Assembly: GCF_019966535.1 (NCBI RefSeq)
Contig: NZ_JAIMID010000017.1
Coordinates: 82,219-146,218, forward strand
Reading direction: 5' to 3'
Source: Mesobacterium pallidum
Lineage (GTDB): Bacteria; Pseudomonadota; Alphaproteobacteria; Rhodobacterales; Rhodobacteraceae
DNA length: 64,000 bases
Below, in pieces: positions 44,410-53,990 of the stretch. Made by a program: the position numbers and the translations under genes. Under the pieces are notes generated by a model that was not told the origin of the DNA, did no database searches, and saw only the letters and a list, made by a program, of their open reading frames with translations. Within the stretch, counting starts at the first letter, position 1; every line of letters begins with the position of its first letter.

Positions 44410-45719
44410 CCGCCATCGACCTGGGCCCCGCCAAGCTGGGCGCCGAGCGCCTGATCCGCCGCAAGACGCTGCTGGCCTTCGCCCTGCCCGCCGTGGTGCT
44501 GGCCTATTTCACCTACATCTTCTTTGCCTTCGACATCGCGGGCCTTGCCCAACGCGCCAACCTCGACAACGCGGTGACGCTCGCCTCGGACAGCTGGTCC
44601 TACAAGACCCATGTCACCCGGTCGAACCGCGACGGAGAGATCACCTATGCCGTCGAGGGCGAGCGCAAGGGCGCCTACCCCGAGGGCACGCGCCCCGATT
44701 GGGTCACGGGGGAAGAGATCGTCACCGTGGACCTTGGCAAAGGCCACCTTGTCCGCCTGCTGCCCGAGAACCGCGCCGAGGTGACGATCCCCGGCTTCGG
44801 CGTGATCGAGGCGCAGGCCGAGGGGCGCAGCGTCACCACCAACCTGCCCGCCGAGACGCCGGACTGGATCAACGCCGGTCCGCGCCGCGTGGCCATCACC
44901 ACGCCCGAGGGGCGCATCACCCTCACCGGCTCCAAGACCGAGGTCTTCAATTACTTCCCCGGGTGGGAGCTCTTCTGGTTCACCTTCGACAGCCCCTATT
45001 ATGGGCACGGGGTCATGCAGATCCTCTTCGGCGACCGGATCGACCCCGCGCGGTCGAACCTGGCCGGCGCCTGGGCCGATTTCTGGGGCAACCCGATGTG
45101 GCGCCACGGCGATGTCGCCTGGGCGATCGGAGAGACGATCCTGATGGCCTTCCTCGGCACGATGGGCGCGGCGATGATCGCCCTGCCGCTGGCCTTCCTC
45201 GCCGCGAAACGCTTTGCCCCGGTGATGCTGCTGCGGGCGGCGACGCGGCGGCTCTTCGACTTCGTGCGGGGGGTGGATGCGCTGATCTGGACGGTGGTGC
45301 TGGCCCGCGCCTTTGGCCCGGGGCCCCTGACCGGCGCGCTGGCAATCCTGATCACCGACACCGGAACCTTCGGCAAGATCTTCTCCGAAGCGCTGGAAAA
45401 CGTGGATGAAAAGCAGATCGAAGGTGTCGCCTCGGCCGGCGCGAAACCGCTGCAACGCTATCGCTTTGGCGTCATCCCGCAGGTGGTGCCGGTGCTGCTG
45501 GCGCAGGTGCTTTATTTCCTCGAATCCAACACCCGGTCGGCCACGATCATCGGCGCCATCACCGGCGGCGGCATCGGCCTGTTGCTGACGCAAGCCATCC
45601 AGACCCAGAAGGACTGGGAGGAAGTGGCCTATTACATCATCCTCGTCGTGCTTATGGTCATGGTCATGGACTGGTTTTCGGGCTGGCTGCGCGCCCGCCT
45701 GATCGGCAAGAAGGACTGA
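44406..45719 (+). CDS. phnE: Phosphonate ABC transporter permease, second copy, with periplasmic insertion
   Basis: This 437-residue permease is much longer than the first PhnE because a periplasmic domain of about 150-180 residues (roughly residues 45-215) is inserted after the first membrane segment. The C-terminal half is a normal PhnE (RGVDALIWTVVLARAFGPGPL; GTFGKIFSEALENVDEKQIEGV as adjoining motifs; FGVIPQVVPVLLAQVLYFLESN). The start at 44406 follows the upstream stop as ATGA. The insertion is typical of the second PhnE in this group and may contact the receptor. Confidence 0.92.
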   Translation: MTAIDLGPAKLGAERLIRRKTLLAFALPAVVLAYFTYIFFAFDIAGLAQRANLDNAVTLASDSWSYKTHVTRSNRDGEITYAVEGERKGAYPEGTRPDWVTGEEIVTVDLGKGHLVRLLPENRAEVTIPGFGVIEAQAEGRSVTTNLPAETPDWINAGPRRVAITTPEGRITLTGSKTEVFNYFPGWELFWFTFDSPYYGHGVMQILFGDRIDPARSNLAGAWADFWGNPMWRHGDVAWAIGETILMAFLGTMGAAMIALPLAFLAAKRFAPVMLLRAATRRLFDFVRGVDALIWTVVLARAFGPGPLTGALAILITDTGTFGKIFSEALENVDEKQIEGVASAGAKPLQRYRFGVIPQVVPVLLAQVLYFLESNTRSATIIGAITGGGIGLLLTQAIQTQKDWEEVAYYIILVVLMVMVMDWFSGWLRARLIGKKD

Positions 45720-45724
45720 CCCAC

Positions 45725-46366
<642 letters not shown>

Positions 46367-46387
46367 CGCCCCGTCCCGAGGTTCCAA

Positions 46388-47005
46388 ATGCCGCGCCTGT
46401 CGCCCGACGCCCCGTTTGTCCATCCCGATTGCGAGATCACCGACAGCACCTTTGGCGCATTCACCGAGGTCGGGCGCGGCAGCCGCATCGCGCATAGCGC
46501 GCTGGACGATTACTCCTACTGCGACCGCTACGCCGACATCGCCAATGCGCGGATCGGCAAGTTCGCCAACATCGCCGCCTTTGCCCGCATCGGCGCAACC
46601 GACCATCCGCTGGACACCGCCGCCTGCCACCATTTCCTTTACCGGTCAGACGATTACTGGGACGACGCAGGGCGGGACGAAGACTTCTTTGCCCGCCGCA
46701 AGGCGCGGGTGGCCACCATCGGCCACGACACCTGGATCGGCGCGGGGGCGATGGTGAAACCCGAGGTATCCCTGGGCGACGGGGCCGTGGTCGCGGCGGG
46801 CGCGGTCGTGACGAAAGACGTGGCCCCCTACACCATCGTCGCGGGCACCCCGGCGGCGGTGCTGCGCCCGCGCCAGCCGCCGGCCATCGCCGAGCGCCTC
46901 ATCGCGCTGGCCTGGTGGGACTGGCCGCACGCGCGGCTGCGCGACACCCTTGCGGACTTTCGCGCGCTGCCGGCCGAAGCCTTCCTCGAGAAATACGGCG
47001 GCTGA
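46388..47005 (+). CDS. Hexapeptide-repeat transferase of phosphonate operons
   Basis: This 205-residue left-handed beta-helix acyltransferase has many hexapeptide repeats (IGKFANIAAFARIGA; IGHDTWIGAGAMVKPEVSLG; GAVVAAGAVVTKDVAPYTIVAG as adjoining motifs). The spacing and length match the phosphonate-associated hexapeptide family (DapH/chloramphenicol acetyltransferase-like), often found beside C-P lyase genes. It is probably an N- or O-acetyltransferase modifying aminoalkylphosphonates or a pathway intermediate. It is convergent with rpiB. Confidence 0.88.
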   Translation: MPRLSPDAPFVHPDCEITDSTFGAFTEVGRGSRIAHSALDDYSYCDRYADIANARIGKFANIAAFARIGATDHPLDTAACHHFLYRSDDYWDDAGRDEDFFARRKARVATIGHDTWIGAGAMVKPEVSLGDGAVVAAGAVVTKDVAPYTIVAGTPAAVLRPRQPPAIAERLIALAWWDWPHARLRDTLADFRALPAEAFLEKYGG

Positions 47006-47010
47006 GGGCC

Positions 47011-47460
47011 TCAGCCCTCCATCGCGGTGATCATGTCGACGCGGGTGCCATGGCGGCCGCCCTCGAAGGCGGTCCCGACGAAGGCGTCCACGATCTCGAG
47101 CGCCAGCCCCTCGCCCACCACGCGGGCGCCGAGCGACAGCATGTTGGCGTCGTTGTGCGCGCGGATCATGCGGGCCGAGAAGGTGTCCGAGCAGACGCCG
47201 CAGCGTATGCCCTTGACCTTGTTCGCGGCCATCATGATGCCCTGGCCCGTGCCGCAAAGGATGATGCCAAGATCCGCCGCGCCCGCTGCGACCTTTTCGG
47301 CGGCCGCCGCGCCGTGGTGCGGGTAATGGGTGCTTTCGGGCGTCATGGGCCCGATGTCGGTCACGTCGAACCCCTTGGCCTCGAGGTGTTTCGCGACGGC
47401 CTGACGCAGGTCGATGGCGGCGTGGTCGCTGGACAGGACGATGCGGGTGGATTGGGTCAT
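47011..47460 (-). CDS. rpiB: Ribose-5-phosphate isomerase B
   Basis: This 149-residue LacAB/RpiB family isomerase interconverts ribose 5-phosphate and ribulose 5-phosphate. Active-site text is complete: SSDHAAIDLR (Asp12, His13), the catalytic Cys69 in GIILCGTGQG, and RAHNDANMLSLGARVVG. The start at 47460 (MTQSTR) fits the family; an upstream in-frame start would add an untypical leader. It lies inside the phn cluster, convergent with the hexapeptide transferase and 79 bases downstream of phnF. It may return the ribose 5-phosphate released by the C-P lyase pathway to central metabolism. Confidence 0.92.
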   Translation of the reverse strand: MTQSTRIVLSSDHAAIDLRQAVAKHLEAKGFDVTDIGPMTPESTHYPHHGAAAAEKVAAGAADLGIILCGTGQGIMMAANKVKGIRCGVCSDTFSARMIRAHNDANMLSLGARVVGEGLALEIVDAFVGTAFEGGRHGTRVDMITAMEG

Positions 47461-47539
47461 CGGGGCAGCTCCGAAAGGGTCAGGTTTGCGCTCTTCGACC
47501 ATTTGCGCCGCGCGGGGTCAATCCGCGTTGTCGCCGCAC

Positions 47540-48253
47540 TCAGCTTTCCAGCGTCAGGGTGATGCGGTCGCCTGCGAACCAGGTGCGACCGTATTCGACC
47601 GGCACGCCCGCGCCGTCCACGTTGACGCCGGTCGAGCGCAGCAGCGGATCGCCCTCGCGGCAGGCAAGATGCAGCGCCTGGGTCGCGTCCGCGCGCACCG
47701 CCGTGAGCCGGGTCGAGGCGCGGGTGTAATCGGGCACCCCGCAGCGGCGCAGCGCCTCGGTCACGCTGGAGACCTCGGTCAGCGCGGCGTCGATCCCCGG
47801 CAGCCGGTCCAGCGGGAAGACGCTTTCGAAGACCGCGACGGGCTGCGCGTCGGCCAGCGACAGCCCGTGGTAGACGCAGACCTGCGCGCCGGGGACGAGG
47901 CGCAGGGCATGGGCCTCTCCTTCCGTCGCGGCGCGCCGTTCCACGTCCAGCACGATCTTGTCGGGCCGGCGGCCCGCCGCGAGAAGGTTGTCGTGGAAGC
48001 GCACCCGCCTGCCAATCGGGTAATCCGCCGGGGTGGCGGCGACGAATGCCCCGGCCCCGCGGCGCGTGTAGACCAGCCCCTCGTCCACCAGCCGCGACAG
48101 CGCGTGGCGCACTGTGTGCCGATTGACGCCAAAGCGCGCGGCCAGCGCCGCCTCGGTCGGCAGCTTGTCGCCGGGGGCATAGCGCCCTTCGCTCAGATCG
48201 CCGCGCAGGGCGCCCGCAATGGCCTGCCAGACCGGCGTGCGCCCCGCTTTCAT
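47540..48253 (-). CDS. phnF: Phosphonate metabolism regulator, GntR/UTRA type
   Basis: This 237-residue regulator has an N-terminal winged helix (KLPTEAALAARFGVNRHTVRHALSRL as adjoining motifs, then GLVYTRRGAGAFVA) and a UTRA ligand domain with the typical PhnF C-terminus GVPVEYGRTWFAGDRITLTLES, read in two parts. The ATG at 48253 is preferred over a TTG at 48271. It is divergent from phnG across a short region with repeated GTGTCTAG sites and probably represses the phnGHIJKL unit until phosphonate ligands appear. Confidence 0.9.
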   Translation of the reverse strand: MKAGRTPVWQAIAGALRGDLSEGRYAPGDKLPTEAALAARFGVNRHTVRHALSRLVDEGLVYTRRGAGAFVAATPADYPIGRRVRFHDNLLAAGRRPDKIVLDVERRAATEGEAHALRLVPGAQVCVYHGLSLADAQPVAVFESVFPLDRLPGIDAALTEVSSVTEALRRCGVPDYTRASTRLTAVRADATQALHLACREGDPLLRSTGVNVDGAGVPVEYGRTWFAGDRITLTLES

Positions 48254-48316
48254 CCCCGATGCGTCACCCAAGTTTTACAAATCTCCGCTGTGCGTTCGCG
48301 CCGAATCTGCTAAGAT

Positions 48317-48352
48317 GTGTCTAGTTGTATAGTAAGCGCGAAAGGTGTCTAG
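48317..48352. promoter_or_regulatory. Candidate PhnF binding region with two GTGTCTAG copies
   Basis: GTGTCTAG occurs at 48317-48324 and again at 48345-48352, 28 bases apart, in the 99-base region between phnF and phnG; the first copy continues into CTAGTTGTATAG, which has CTA/TAG symmetry. The second copy abuts the phnG start codon. This placement is suited to repression by PhnF. Confidence 0.45.
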
Positions 48353-48808
48353 ATGAAAGACACGGCCGACCCCAACGCCGGGCGCAAAGCCTGGATGAGC
48401 CTTCTGGCCAAGGCGCCCGAGGGTCGCGTGGCCGCGCTGCTGGAAGCCATGGGTCCACGCCCCGCGCATGGCTGGCTGCGCGCGCCCGAGATCGGCAGCA
48501 CCATGGTGCGCGGCCGGGCGGGCGGCACCGGCGCGCCCTTCAACCTGGGCGAAATGACCGTGACCCGTTGCGCCCTGCGGCTCGAGGGCGGCGCGGTCGG
48601 CCACGCCTATATCCAGGGCCGCCGCAAGGCGGATGCCGAGGCGGCCGCGCTGGTCGATGCGCTGATGCAGACGGACGCCGCCGCAGAGGTACAGGCCGGG
48701 GTGCTTGACGTGCTCGAGGCCGAGGCGAGTGCCCGCCGCGCGACCCGCGCCGCCAAGGCGGCGGCCACCAAGGTCGATTTCTTCACCATGGTCCGGGGGG
48801 ACGATTGA
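48353..48808 (+). CDS. phnG: C-P lyase core subunit PhnG
   Basis: This 151-residue PhnG is part of the PhnGHIJ core that attaches phosphonates to ribose triphosphate. Family text includes RKAWMSLLAKAPEGRVAALL, RAPEIGSTMVRGRAGGTGAPFNLGEMTVTRC as adjoining motifs, and GHAYIQGRRKADAEAAALVDAL. It opens the rightward operon divergent from phnF, and its stop overlaps the phnH ATG (TGATG). Confidence 0.93.
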   Translation: MKDTADPNAGRKAWMSLLAKAPEGRVAALLEAMGPRPAHGWLRAPEIGSTMVRGRAGGTGAPFNLGEMTVTRCALRLEGGAVGHAYIQGRRKADAEAAALVDALMQTDAAAEVQAGVLDVLEAEASARRATRAAKAAATKVDFFTMVRGDD

Positions 48809-49377
48809 TGGATGCCCACGCTCTCGAAGGCGGGTTCGCTGACCCGGCCCGCGACGCCGCCCATGCCTTCCGCGCCATCATGAATGCGATGGCCCGCCCC
48901 GGCACCCTGCACGACATCACCGGCGCCACGCCGCCCGCGCCCCTGTCGCCCGCCGCCGGCGCCGCGCTGCTGACGCTGTGCGACACCGATACGCCGCTCT
49001 ACCTGGCGGGCGACGCCGATTGCCCGGCGGTGCGCGACTGGGTCGCCTTCCACACCGGCGCGCCGCTGACCGGCCCATCGCATTGCATGTTCGCATTGGG
49101 GAGGTGGGAGGCGCTTGGCCCCCTCTCGACCTACCCCGTGGGCACGCCCGATTACCCCGACCGTTCGGCCACGCTGATCGTCGAGATGGACGCCCTGACC
49201 GACACCGGCGCGCGCCTCACCGGCCCCGGTATCCGCGACGCGGCGGCCCTGTCGCTCCCCGGCATAGACGCCTTCTGCGCCAATGCCGCGCGCTTCCCGC
49301 TGGGGCTCGATTTTCTCTTCACCAGCGGCGCGCAACTCGCCGCCCTGCCCCGCAGCACGCACGTGGAGGCCGCCTGA
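48808..49377 (+). CDS. phnH: C-P lyase core subunit PhnH
   Basis: This 189-residue PhnH is a core complex subunit. It begins LEGGFADPARDAAHAFRAIMNAMARPGT (adjoining motifs), typical of the family, and ends with GLDFLFTSGAQLAALPRSTHVE. The ATG at 48808 is chosen over the in-frame TTG at 48805 because it overlaps the phnG stop as TGATG. It overlaps phnI in the same way. Confidence 0.93.
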   Translation: MDAHALEGGFADPARDAAHAFRAIMNAMARPGTLHDITGATPPAPLSPAAGAALLTLCDTDTPLYLAGDADCPAVRDWVAFHTGAPLTGPSHCMFALGRWEALGPLSTYPVGTPDYPDRSATLIVEMDALTDTGARLTGPGIRDAAALSLPGIDAFCANAARFPLGLDFLFTSGAQLAALPRSTHVEAA

Positions 49378-50465
49378 TGTATGTCGCCGTCAAGGGTGGC
49401 GAACGCGCCATCGAAAACGCCCATGCCTGGCTGGCCGAGGAACGCCGCGGCGACCCTGCGGTTGCCGAACTCAGCGTCGCGCAGATCCGCGAACAGCTGA
49501 GCCTTGCCGTGAACCGGGTCATGGCCGAGGGCTCGCTGTACGACCCCGATCTCGCTGCGCTGGCGATCAAGCAGGCGCGCGGAGACCTGATCGAGGCGAT
49601 CTTCCTCATCCGCGCCTACCGCACCACCCTGCCGCGCTTCGGTGCGTCGAACCCGGTGGACACCGCCGCCATGGCCTGCGACCGGCGCATTTCGGCGACC
49701 TTCAAGGACCTGCCGGGCGGCCAGGTGCTGGGCCCGACCTTCGACTACACGCACCGGCTGCTGGACTTCAAACTGGCCGCCGACGGAGACGTCCCGGCCG
49801 CCCCGACCCGCGAAACGGACGCCGCCCCGGTCCCCCATGTCACCGATTTCCTGAACCGCGAAGGGCTGATCGAGGACGCCCCCGCCGACGACACGCCCCC
49901 GCCCGACCTGACCCGCGAACCGCTCGAGACGCCCGCCGACCGCGCCCTGCGGCTGCAGGCGCTGACCCGCGCGGATGAAGGGTTCACCCTGTCGATGGCC
50001 TATTCCACCCAGCGCGGCTACGCCCGCAACCACGCCTTTGTCGGCGAGTTGCGCATCGGCGCGGTGCCGGTGGAAATGGAGATCCCCGAGCTGGGCTTTG
50101 CCGTCGAAATCGGCGAAATCACCCTGACCGAATGCGAGACGGTGAACCAGTTCAAGGGCTCGAAGACCGAGCCGCCGCAATTCACCCGCGGTTACGGGCT
50201 GGTCTTCGGCCAGACCGAACGCAAGGCCATCTCCATGGCGCTGGTCGACCGGGCACTGCGCTGGGAAGAGCTGGGCGAGGACTTCGAAGGCGCCCCGGCG
50301 CAGGACGCGGAATTCGTGCTGTATCACGCCGACAACATCCAGGCGACGGGCTTCCTCGAACACATAAAACTGCCGCATTACGTGGACTTCCAGTCCGAAC
50401 TTGAACTGGTGCGCAAACTTCGGCGCGAGGCGACGGCGGCGCAGGTGCAGGAGGCGGCGGAATGA
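49377..50465 (+). CDS. phnI: C-P lyase core subunit PhnI
   Basis: This 362-residue PhnI is the nucleosidase-type subunit which, with the core partners, displaces adenine from ATP by the phosphonate. Family blocks are MYVAVKGGERAIENAHAWLAEER as adjoining motifs, MAEGSLYDPDLAALAIKQARGD, and the C-terminal ITLTECETVNQF, GYGLVFGQTERKAISMALVDR and EFVLYHADNIQATGFLEHIKLPHYVDFQ, also as adjoining motifs. It is coupled to phnH upstream and overlaps a HAD phosphatase gene downstream by 4 bases. Confidence 0.94.
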   Translation: MYVAVKGGERAIENAHAWLAEERRGDPAVAELSVAQIREQLSLAVNRVMAEGSLYDPDLAALAIKQARGDLIEAIFLIRAYRTTLPRFGASNPVDTAAMACDRRISATFKDLPGGQVLGPTFDYTHRLLDFKLAADGDVPAAPTRETDAAPVPHVTDFLNREGLIEDAPADDTPPPDLTREPLETPADRALRLQALTRADEGFTLSMAYSTQRGYARNHAFVGELRIGAVPVEMEIPELGFAVEIGEITLTECETVNQFKGSKTEPPQFTRGYGLVFGQTERKAISMALVDRALRWEELGEDFEGAPAQDAEFVLYHADNIQATGFLEHIKLPHYVDFQSELELVRKLRREATAAQVQEAAE

Positions 50466-51058
50466 AAATCATCGTCTTCGACATCGGCAACGTGCTGGTC
50501 CGCTGGGACCCGGCCCCTGCCTTCCGCCCGCAACTTGGCAGCGACGCGGCCGTGGCCGATTTCCTCGCCCGCACCGACTTCCTCGCCCGCAACCTGCGCG
50601 CCGACCGGGGCGAACGTTTCGGCGCCCTGGCACAGGAGATCGCGGACCCCGATGACCGCATGCTCTTCGCCGCCTATGCGACCCGGTTCGCCTGCACGAT
50701 CCAGCACGCCATCGAAGACTCCTGGCGCCTGCTGGACCGCCTGCGCAGCCGCGGACACGCGATCCACGCCATCACCAACTGGTCGGCGGAAACCTGGCCC
50801 ATCGGCCTCACCGCCCACCCGCGCCTGCAGGAGGCGTTCGGCGTGACCATCGTCTCGGGGCAGGAAAAGATGACCAAGCCCGACCCGGCGATCTTTCACC
50901 TGCTGTGCCAGCGCGCCGGCGTCACGCCGTCCGATTGCACCTTCATCGACGACAGCGCCGCCAACGTGGCCGGCGCCGAGGCCGTCGGCATGGATGCCAT
51001 CCGTTTCACCGATCCCGCCGCGCTTGACCGCGCGCTGACCGACAGGGGGCTGCTGTGA
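50462..51058 (+). CDS. HAD hydrolase (YihX-like) inserted between phnI and phnJ
   Basis: This 198-residue haloacid dehalogenase-type phosphatase has motif I FDIGNVLVRWD (Asp7), motif II AITNWS, the lysine motif in KMTKPDPAIFH and motif IV FIDDSAANVAGA. Its overall text resembles YihX, a phosphatase of sugar 1-phosphates. It is fully embedded in the C-P lyase core operon (4-base overlaps on both sides), which is not the classical gene order. A role in dephosphorylating ribose 1,5-bisphosphate or another ribose phosphate of the pathway is an attractive inference, not shown by sequence. Confidence 0.88.
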   Translation: MKIIVFDIGNVLVRWDPAPAFRPQLGSDAAVADFLARTDFLARNLRADRGERFGALAQEIADPDDRMLFAAYATRFACTIQHAIEDSWRLLDRLRSRGHAIHAITNWSAETWPIGLTAHPRLQEAFGVTIVSGQEKMTKPDPAIFHLLCQRAGVTPSDCTFIDDSAANVAGAEAVGMDAIRFTDPAALDRALTDRGLL

Positions 51059-51912
51059 CCGACCAGGCCTATAACTTCGCCTACCTTGACGAGCAGACCA
51101 AGCGCATGATCCGCCGCGCCATCCTCAAGGGGCTGGCGATCCCCGGCTACCAGGTGCCCTTTGCCAGCCGCGAGATGCCCATGCCCTACGGTTGGGGCAC
51201 CGGCGGGGTGCAGGTCAGCGCCGCCGTGCTGACGCCCGAGGACCGGCTCAAGGTCATCGACCAGGGCGCCGATGACACGACCAACGCCGTATCGATCCGC
51301 AGCTTCTTCCAGCGCACGGCGGGGGTCGAGACGACCACGAAGACCGCCGAGGCGAGCGTCATCCAGACCCGCCACCGCATCCCCGAAGAGCCGCTGCGCG
51401 AAGGCCAGATCCTCGTCTACCAGGTGCCGATCCCGGAACCGCTGCGGTTCCTCGAGCCGCGCGAGAGCGAGACGCGCAAGATGCACAGCCTCGAGGAATA
51501 CGGGCTGATGCACGTCAAGCTCTACGAGGATATCTCGCGCCACGGCCATATCGCGACGGCCTACGCCTACCCCGTCAAGGTCGAGGCGCGCTATGTCATG
51601 GACCCCTCGCCGATCCCCAAGTTCGACAACCCGAAACTCTCGGATAACCCCGCGATCCAGCTCTTCGGCGCGGGTCGCGAACAGCGGATCTACGCGCTGC
51701 CGCCCTGGACGCAAGTGGCGAGCCTGGATTTCGAGGATCACCCCTTCGAAGCCTCAAAGGCCGACCACCCCTGCGGCCTCTGCGGGGCGACCGAAAGCTA
51801 CCTCGACGAGGTCATCACCGACGATGCGGGCGGGCGGATGTTCGTCTGCTCGGACACCGATCATTGCGACACCCGGCAGGCCGCCGGCCACCGCGGAAAG
51901 GACGCCGCATGA
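51055..51912 (+). CDS. phnJ: C-P lyase radical SAM enzyme PhnJ
   Basis: This 285-residue protein is the radical SAM subunit that breaks the carbon-phosphorus bond, giving an alkane and ribose cyclic phosphate. The unusual cysteine set is intact: Cys240 and Cys243 (HPCGLCGA), Cys265 (MFVCSD) and Cys271 (TDHC), matching the family one residue out of step with E. coli numbering. It starts with GTG overlapping the HAD stop (GTGA), and its stop overlaps phnK. Full length. Confidence 0.95.
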   Translation: MTDQAYNFAYLDEQTKRMIRRAILKGLAIPGYQVPFASREMPMPYGWGTGGVQVSAAVLTPEDRLKVIDQGADDTTNAVSIRSFFQRTAGVETTTKTAEASVIQTRHRIPEEPLREGQILVYQVPIPEPLRFLEPRESETRKMHSLEEYGLMHVKLYEDISRHGHIATAYAYPVKVEARYVMDPSPIPKFDNPKLSDNPAIQLFGAGREQRIYALPPWTQVASLDFEDHPFEASKADHPCGLCGATESYLDEVITDDAGGRMFVCSDTDHCDTRQAAGHRGKDAA

Positions 51913-52679
51913 CACCACTTCTGTCTGTCGAGGGCCTGACCAAGCGCTACGGCGCGCATCTGGGCTGCGGCGACGTCTCCTTCGACCTTTACCCGGGCGA
52001 GGTCATGGGGATCGTCGGCGAAAGCGGCTCGGGCAAGTCGACGCTGCTGAACTGCATGGCCGGGCACCTCGCGCCGGACGCGGGCCGCGTGGTCTTCGAC
52101 ACCCGCGCCGATGGGCCGAAAGACACCATCACCATGTCCGAGCCCGAACGCCGGATGCTCGGCCGTACCGACTGGGCTTTCGTCCACCAGCACGCCCGCG
52201 ACGGGCTGCGCATGGGCGTCAGCGCGGGCGGCAACGTGGGCGAACGGCTGATGGCCGTGGGCGCGCGCCATTACGGCGAGATCCGGGACCAGGCCATCGA
52301 CTGGCTCGGCCGGGTCGAAATCGACGCCACCCGCGTCGACGACCGCCCCACCACTTTCTCGGGCGGCATGCAGCAGCGGCTCCAGATCGCGCGCAACCTG
52401 GTCACCGGCCCGCGCCTCGTCTTCATGGACGAACCGACCGGGGGCCTCGACGTGTCGGTCCAGGCGCGCCTGCTGGACCTCCTGCGCGGCCTCGTGCGCG
52501 ACATGGGGCTATCGGCGATCATCGTGACCCACGACCTGGCGGTGGTCCGCCTGCTCGCCGACCGCCTCATGGTGATGAAATCCGGCCGCGTGGTCGAGGC
52601 GGGCCTGACCGACCAGGTCCTCGACGACCCGCAGCACGGCTACACCCAGCTTCTCGTCTCCTCGGTGCTGCAGGTATGA
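51909..52679 (+). CDS. phnK: C-P lyase ABC-type ATPase PhnK
   Basis: This 256-residue ABC ATPase is a soluble partner of the core complex rather than a transporter ATPase. It shows Walker A GESGSGKST, signature FSGGMQQRLQIARNL, Walker B LVFMDEPTGGLD and PhnK text such as DWAFVHQHARDGLRMGVSAGGN as adjoining motifs. It is coupled to phnJ (ATGA). A dispersed repeat with a hairpin separates it from phnL. Confidence 0.94.
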   Translation: MTPLLSVEGLTKRYGAHLGCGDVSFDLYPGEVMGIVGESGSGKSTLLNCMAGHLAPDAGRVVFDTRADGPKDTITMSEPERRMLGRTDWAFVHQHARDGLRMGVSAGGNVGERLMAVGARHYGEIRDQAIDWLGRVEIDATRVDDRPTTFSGGMQQRLQIARNLVTGPRLVFMDEPTGGLDVSVQARLLDLLRGLVRDMGLSAIIVTHDLAVVRLLADRLMVMKSGRVVEAGLTDQVLDDPQHGYTQLLVSSVLQV

Positions 52680-52686
52680 CGGGGTC

Positions 52687-52737
52687 CCCCTTCATCTTGC
52701 CAATAAACTCCGGGGAGTGTGAGGGGCTGGCCCCTCA
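52687..52737. repeat. Dispersed intergenic repeat, copy 3, with hairpin
   Basis: The core CTTCATCTTGCC and ATAAACTCCGGGG matches copies 1 and 2 (7963-8033, 11224-11282); the hairpin here is TGAGGGGCTGGCCCCTCA, differing in sequence but not in design. It occupies the phnK-phnL gap on the same strand of the window, here in the sense orientation of the surrounding genes. Confidence 0.72.
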
Positions 52738-52764
52738 CTTCGACACATCAACGAGCGCACAGCC

Positions 52765-53448
52765 ATGATCGAGATCGACAACATCACCAAGACCTTCACC
52801 CTGCACAACCAGGGCGGCGCCGTGATCGAGGTGCTGGGCAGCGCCAGCCTTTCCGTCGCGCCCGGCGAATGTGTCGCCCTGACCGGGGCCTCGGGCGCCG
52901 GGAAATCCACGCTGATGCGGATGATCTACGGCAATTACAAGACCCAGTCCGGCGCCATCCGCATCGGCGGCACCGACATCGTGACGGCCGAGCCGCGCGA
53001 GATCATCCGCCTGCGCCGCGAGGTGCTTGGCTATGTCAGCCAGTTCCTGCGCGTCGTGCCCCGCGTGCCGACGCTGGACGTGGTGGCCGAGCCGCTGCGC
53101 CTGCTTCTCACGCCACAGTCAGAGGCCGAGGCGCGGGCCCGCGACCTGCTGGCCCGGCTCAACATCCCCGAGCAGCTCTGGCCGCTCTCGCCCACCACCT
53201 TTTCCGGTGGCGAGCAGCAGCGCGTGAACATCGCGCGCGGCTTTGCCCATGCCTACCCGGCCATGCTGCTGGACGAGCCGACGGCGAGCCTGGATGCCGC
53301 CAACCGCGAGGTCGTCCTGACCCTGATCGAGGAGGCCAAGGCGCGCGGCGCGGCCATCATCGGCATCTTCCACGACGAGGCGGCGCGCGCCCGGGTCTGC
53401 GACCGCGAGATCGACGTCAGCCAATTCACCCCGGCGCGGGCGGCATGA
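52765..53448 (+). CDS. phnL: C-P lyase ABC-type ATPase PhnL
   Basis: This 227-residue ABC ATPase accompanies PhnK in the pathway. Walker A GASGAGKST, signature FSGGEQQRVNIARGF and Walker B MLLDEPTASLD are visible, with the PhnL N-terminus KTFTLHNQGGAVIEVL. It starts after the repeat-bearing gap, and its stop overlaps phnN by 4 bases. Confidence 0.93.
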   Translation: MIEIDNITKTFTLHNQGGAVIEVLGSASLSVAPGECVALTGASGAGKSTLMRMIYGNYKTQSGAIRIGGTDIVTAEPREIIRLRREVLGYVSQFLRVVPRVPTLDVVAEPLRLLLTPQSEAEARARDLLARLNIPEQLWPLSPTTFSGGEQQRVNIARGFAHAYPAMLLDEPTASLDAANREVVLTLIEEAKARGAAIIGIFHDEAARARVCDREIDVSQFTPARAA

Positions 53449-53990
53449 GCGCGGGGCGGCTCATCGCGGTGGTCGGACCCTCGGGCGTCGGCAAGGATTC
53501 CGTGATCGCCGGGATCATGGCCGCGCGGCCGGACCTGCGCCTTGTGCGCCGCGTCATCACCCGCGCGCCCGAGCTGGGCGGAGAAGAGTATGTGCCCGCC
53601 ACCGTCGCGGAGTTCGAGGCGATGGCAGCGCGCGGGGCCTTCTGCATCCGCTGGGGCGCGCATGGGCTTTACTACGGCATCCCGGCCTGGACCGTGACCG
53701 CCGTGCAGGAGGGTGCCGAGTGCCTCGCCAATTTCTCACGCGGGGCGCTGGACGAGGCCGCGCGGATCTTTCCCCGCCTGAAGGTGCTGCACATCACCGC
53801 CACGCCCGAAACCCTCGCACGCCGTCTCGCGAACCGGGGGCGGGAGAGCGAGGCCGAGATCGCGGCCCGGCTGACCCGCAGCACCGATCCGCTGCCCGAG
53901 GGCCTCGACGTGACCGAGATCCCCAACGACGGGACGCTGGACGCGGCCGTCGCCCTGGCGCTGGCCGCGCTTCAGCCGGTGAGGGCGTAG
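53445..53990 (+). CDS. phnN: Ribose 1,5-bisphosphate phosphokinase PhnN
   Basis: This 181-residue P-loop kinase of guanylate kinase type has VVGPSGVGKDS at the N-terminus. It phosphorylates ribose 1,5-bisphosphate to PRPP, salvaging the sugar from the C-P lyase reaction. The start at 53445 overlaps the phnL stop (ATGA), and length and motifs (RRVITRAPELGGEEY; FCIRWGAHGLYYGIP) agree with the family. Its 3' end overlaps the convergent 2H-type gene by 19 bases. Confidence 0.92.
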   Translation: MSAGRLIAVVGPSGVGKDSVIAGIMAARPDLRLVRRVITRAPELGGEEYVPATVAEFEAMAARGAFCIRWGAHGLYYGIPAWTVTAVQEGAECLANFSRGALDEAARIFPRLKVLHITATPETLARRLANRGRESEAEIAARLTRSTDPLPEGLDVTEIPNDGTLDAAVALALAALQPVRA

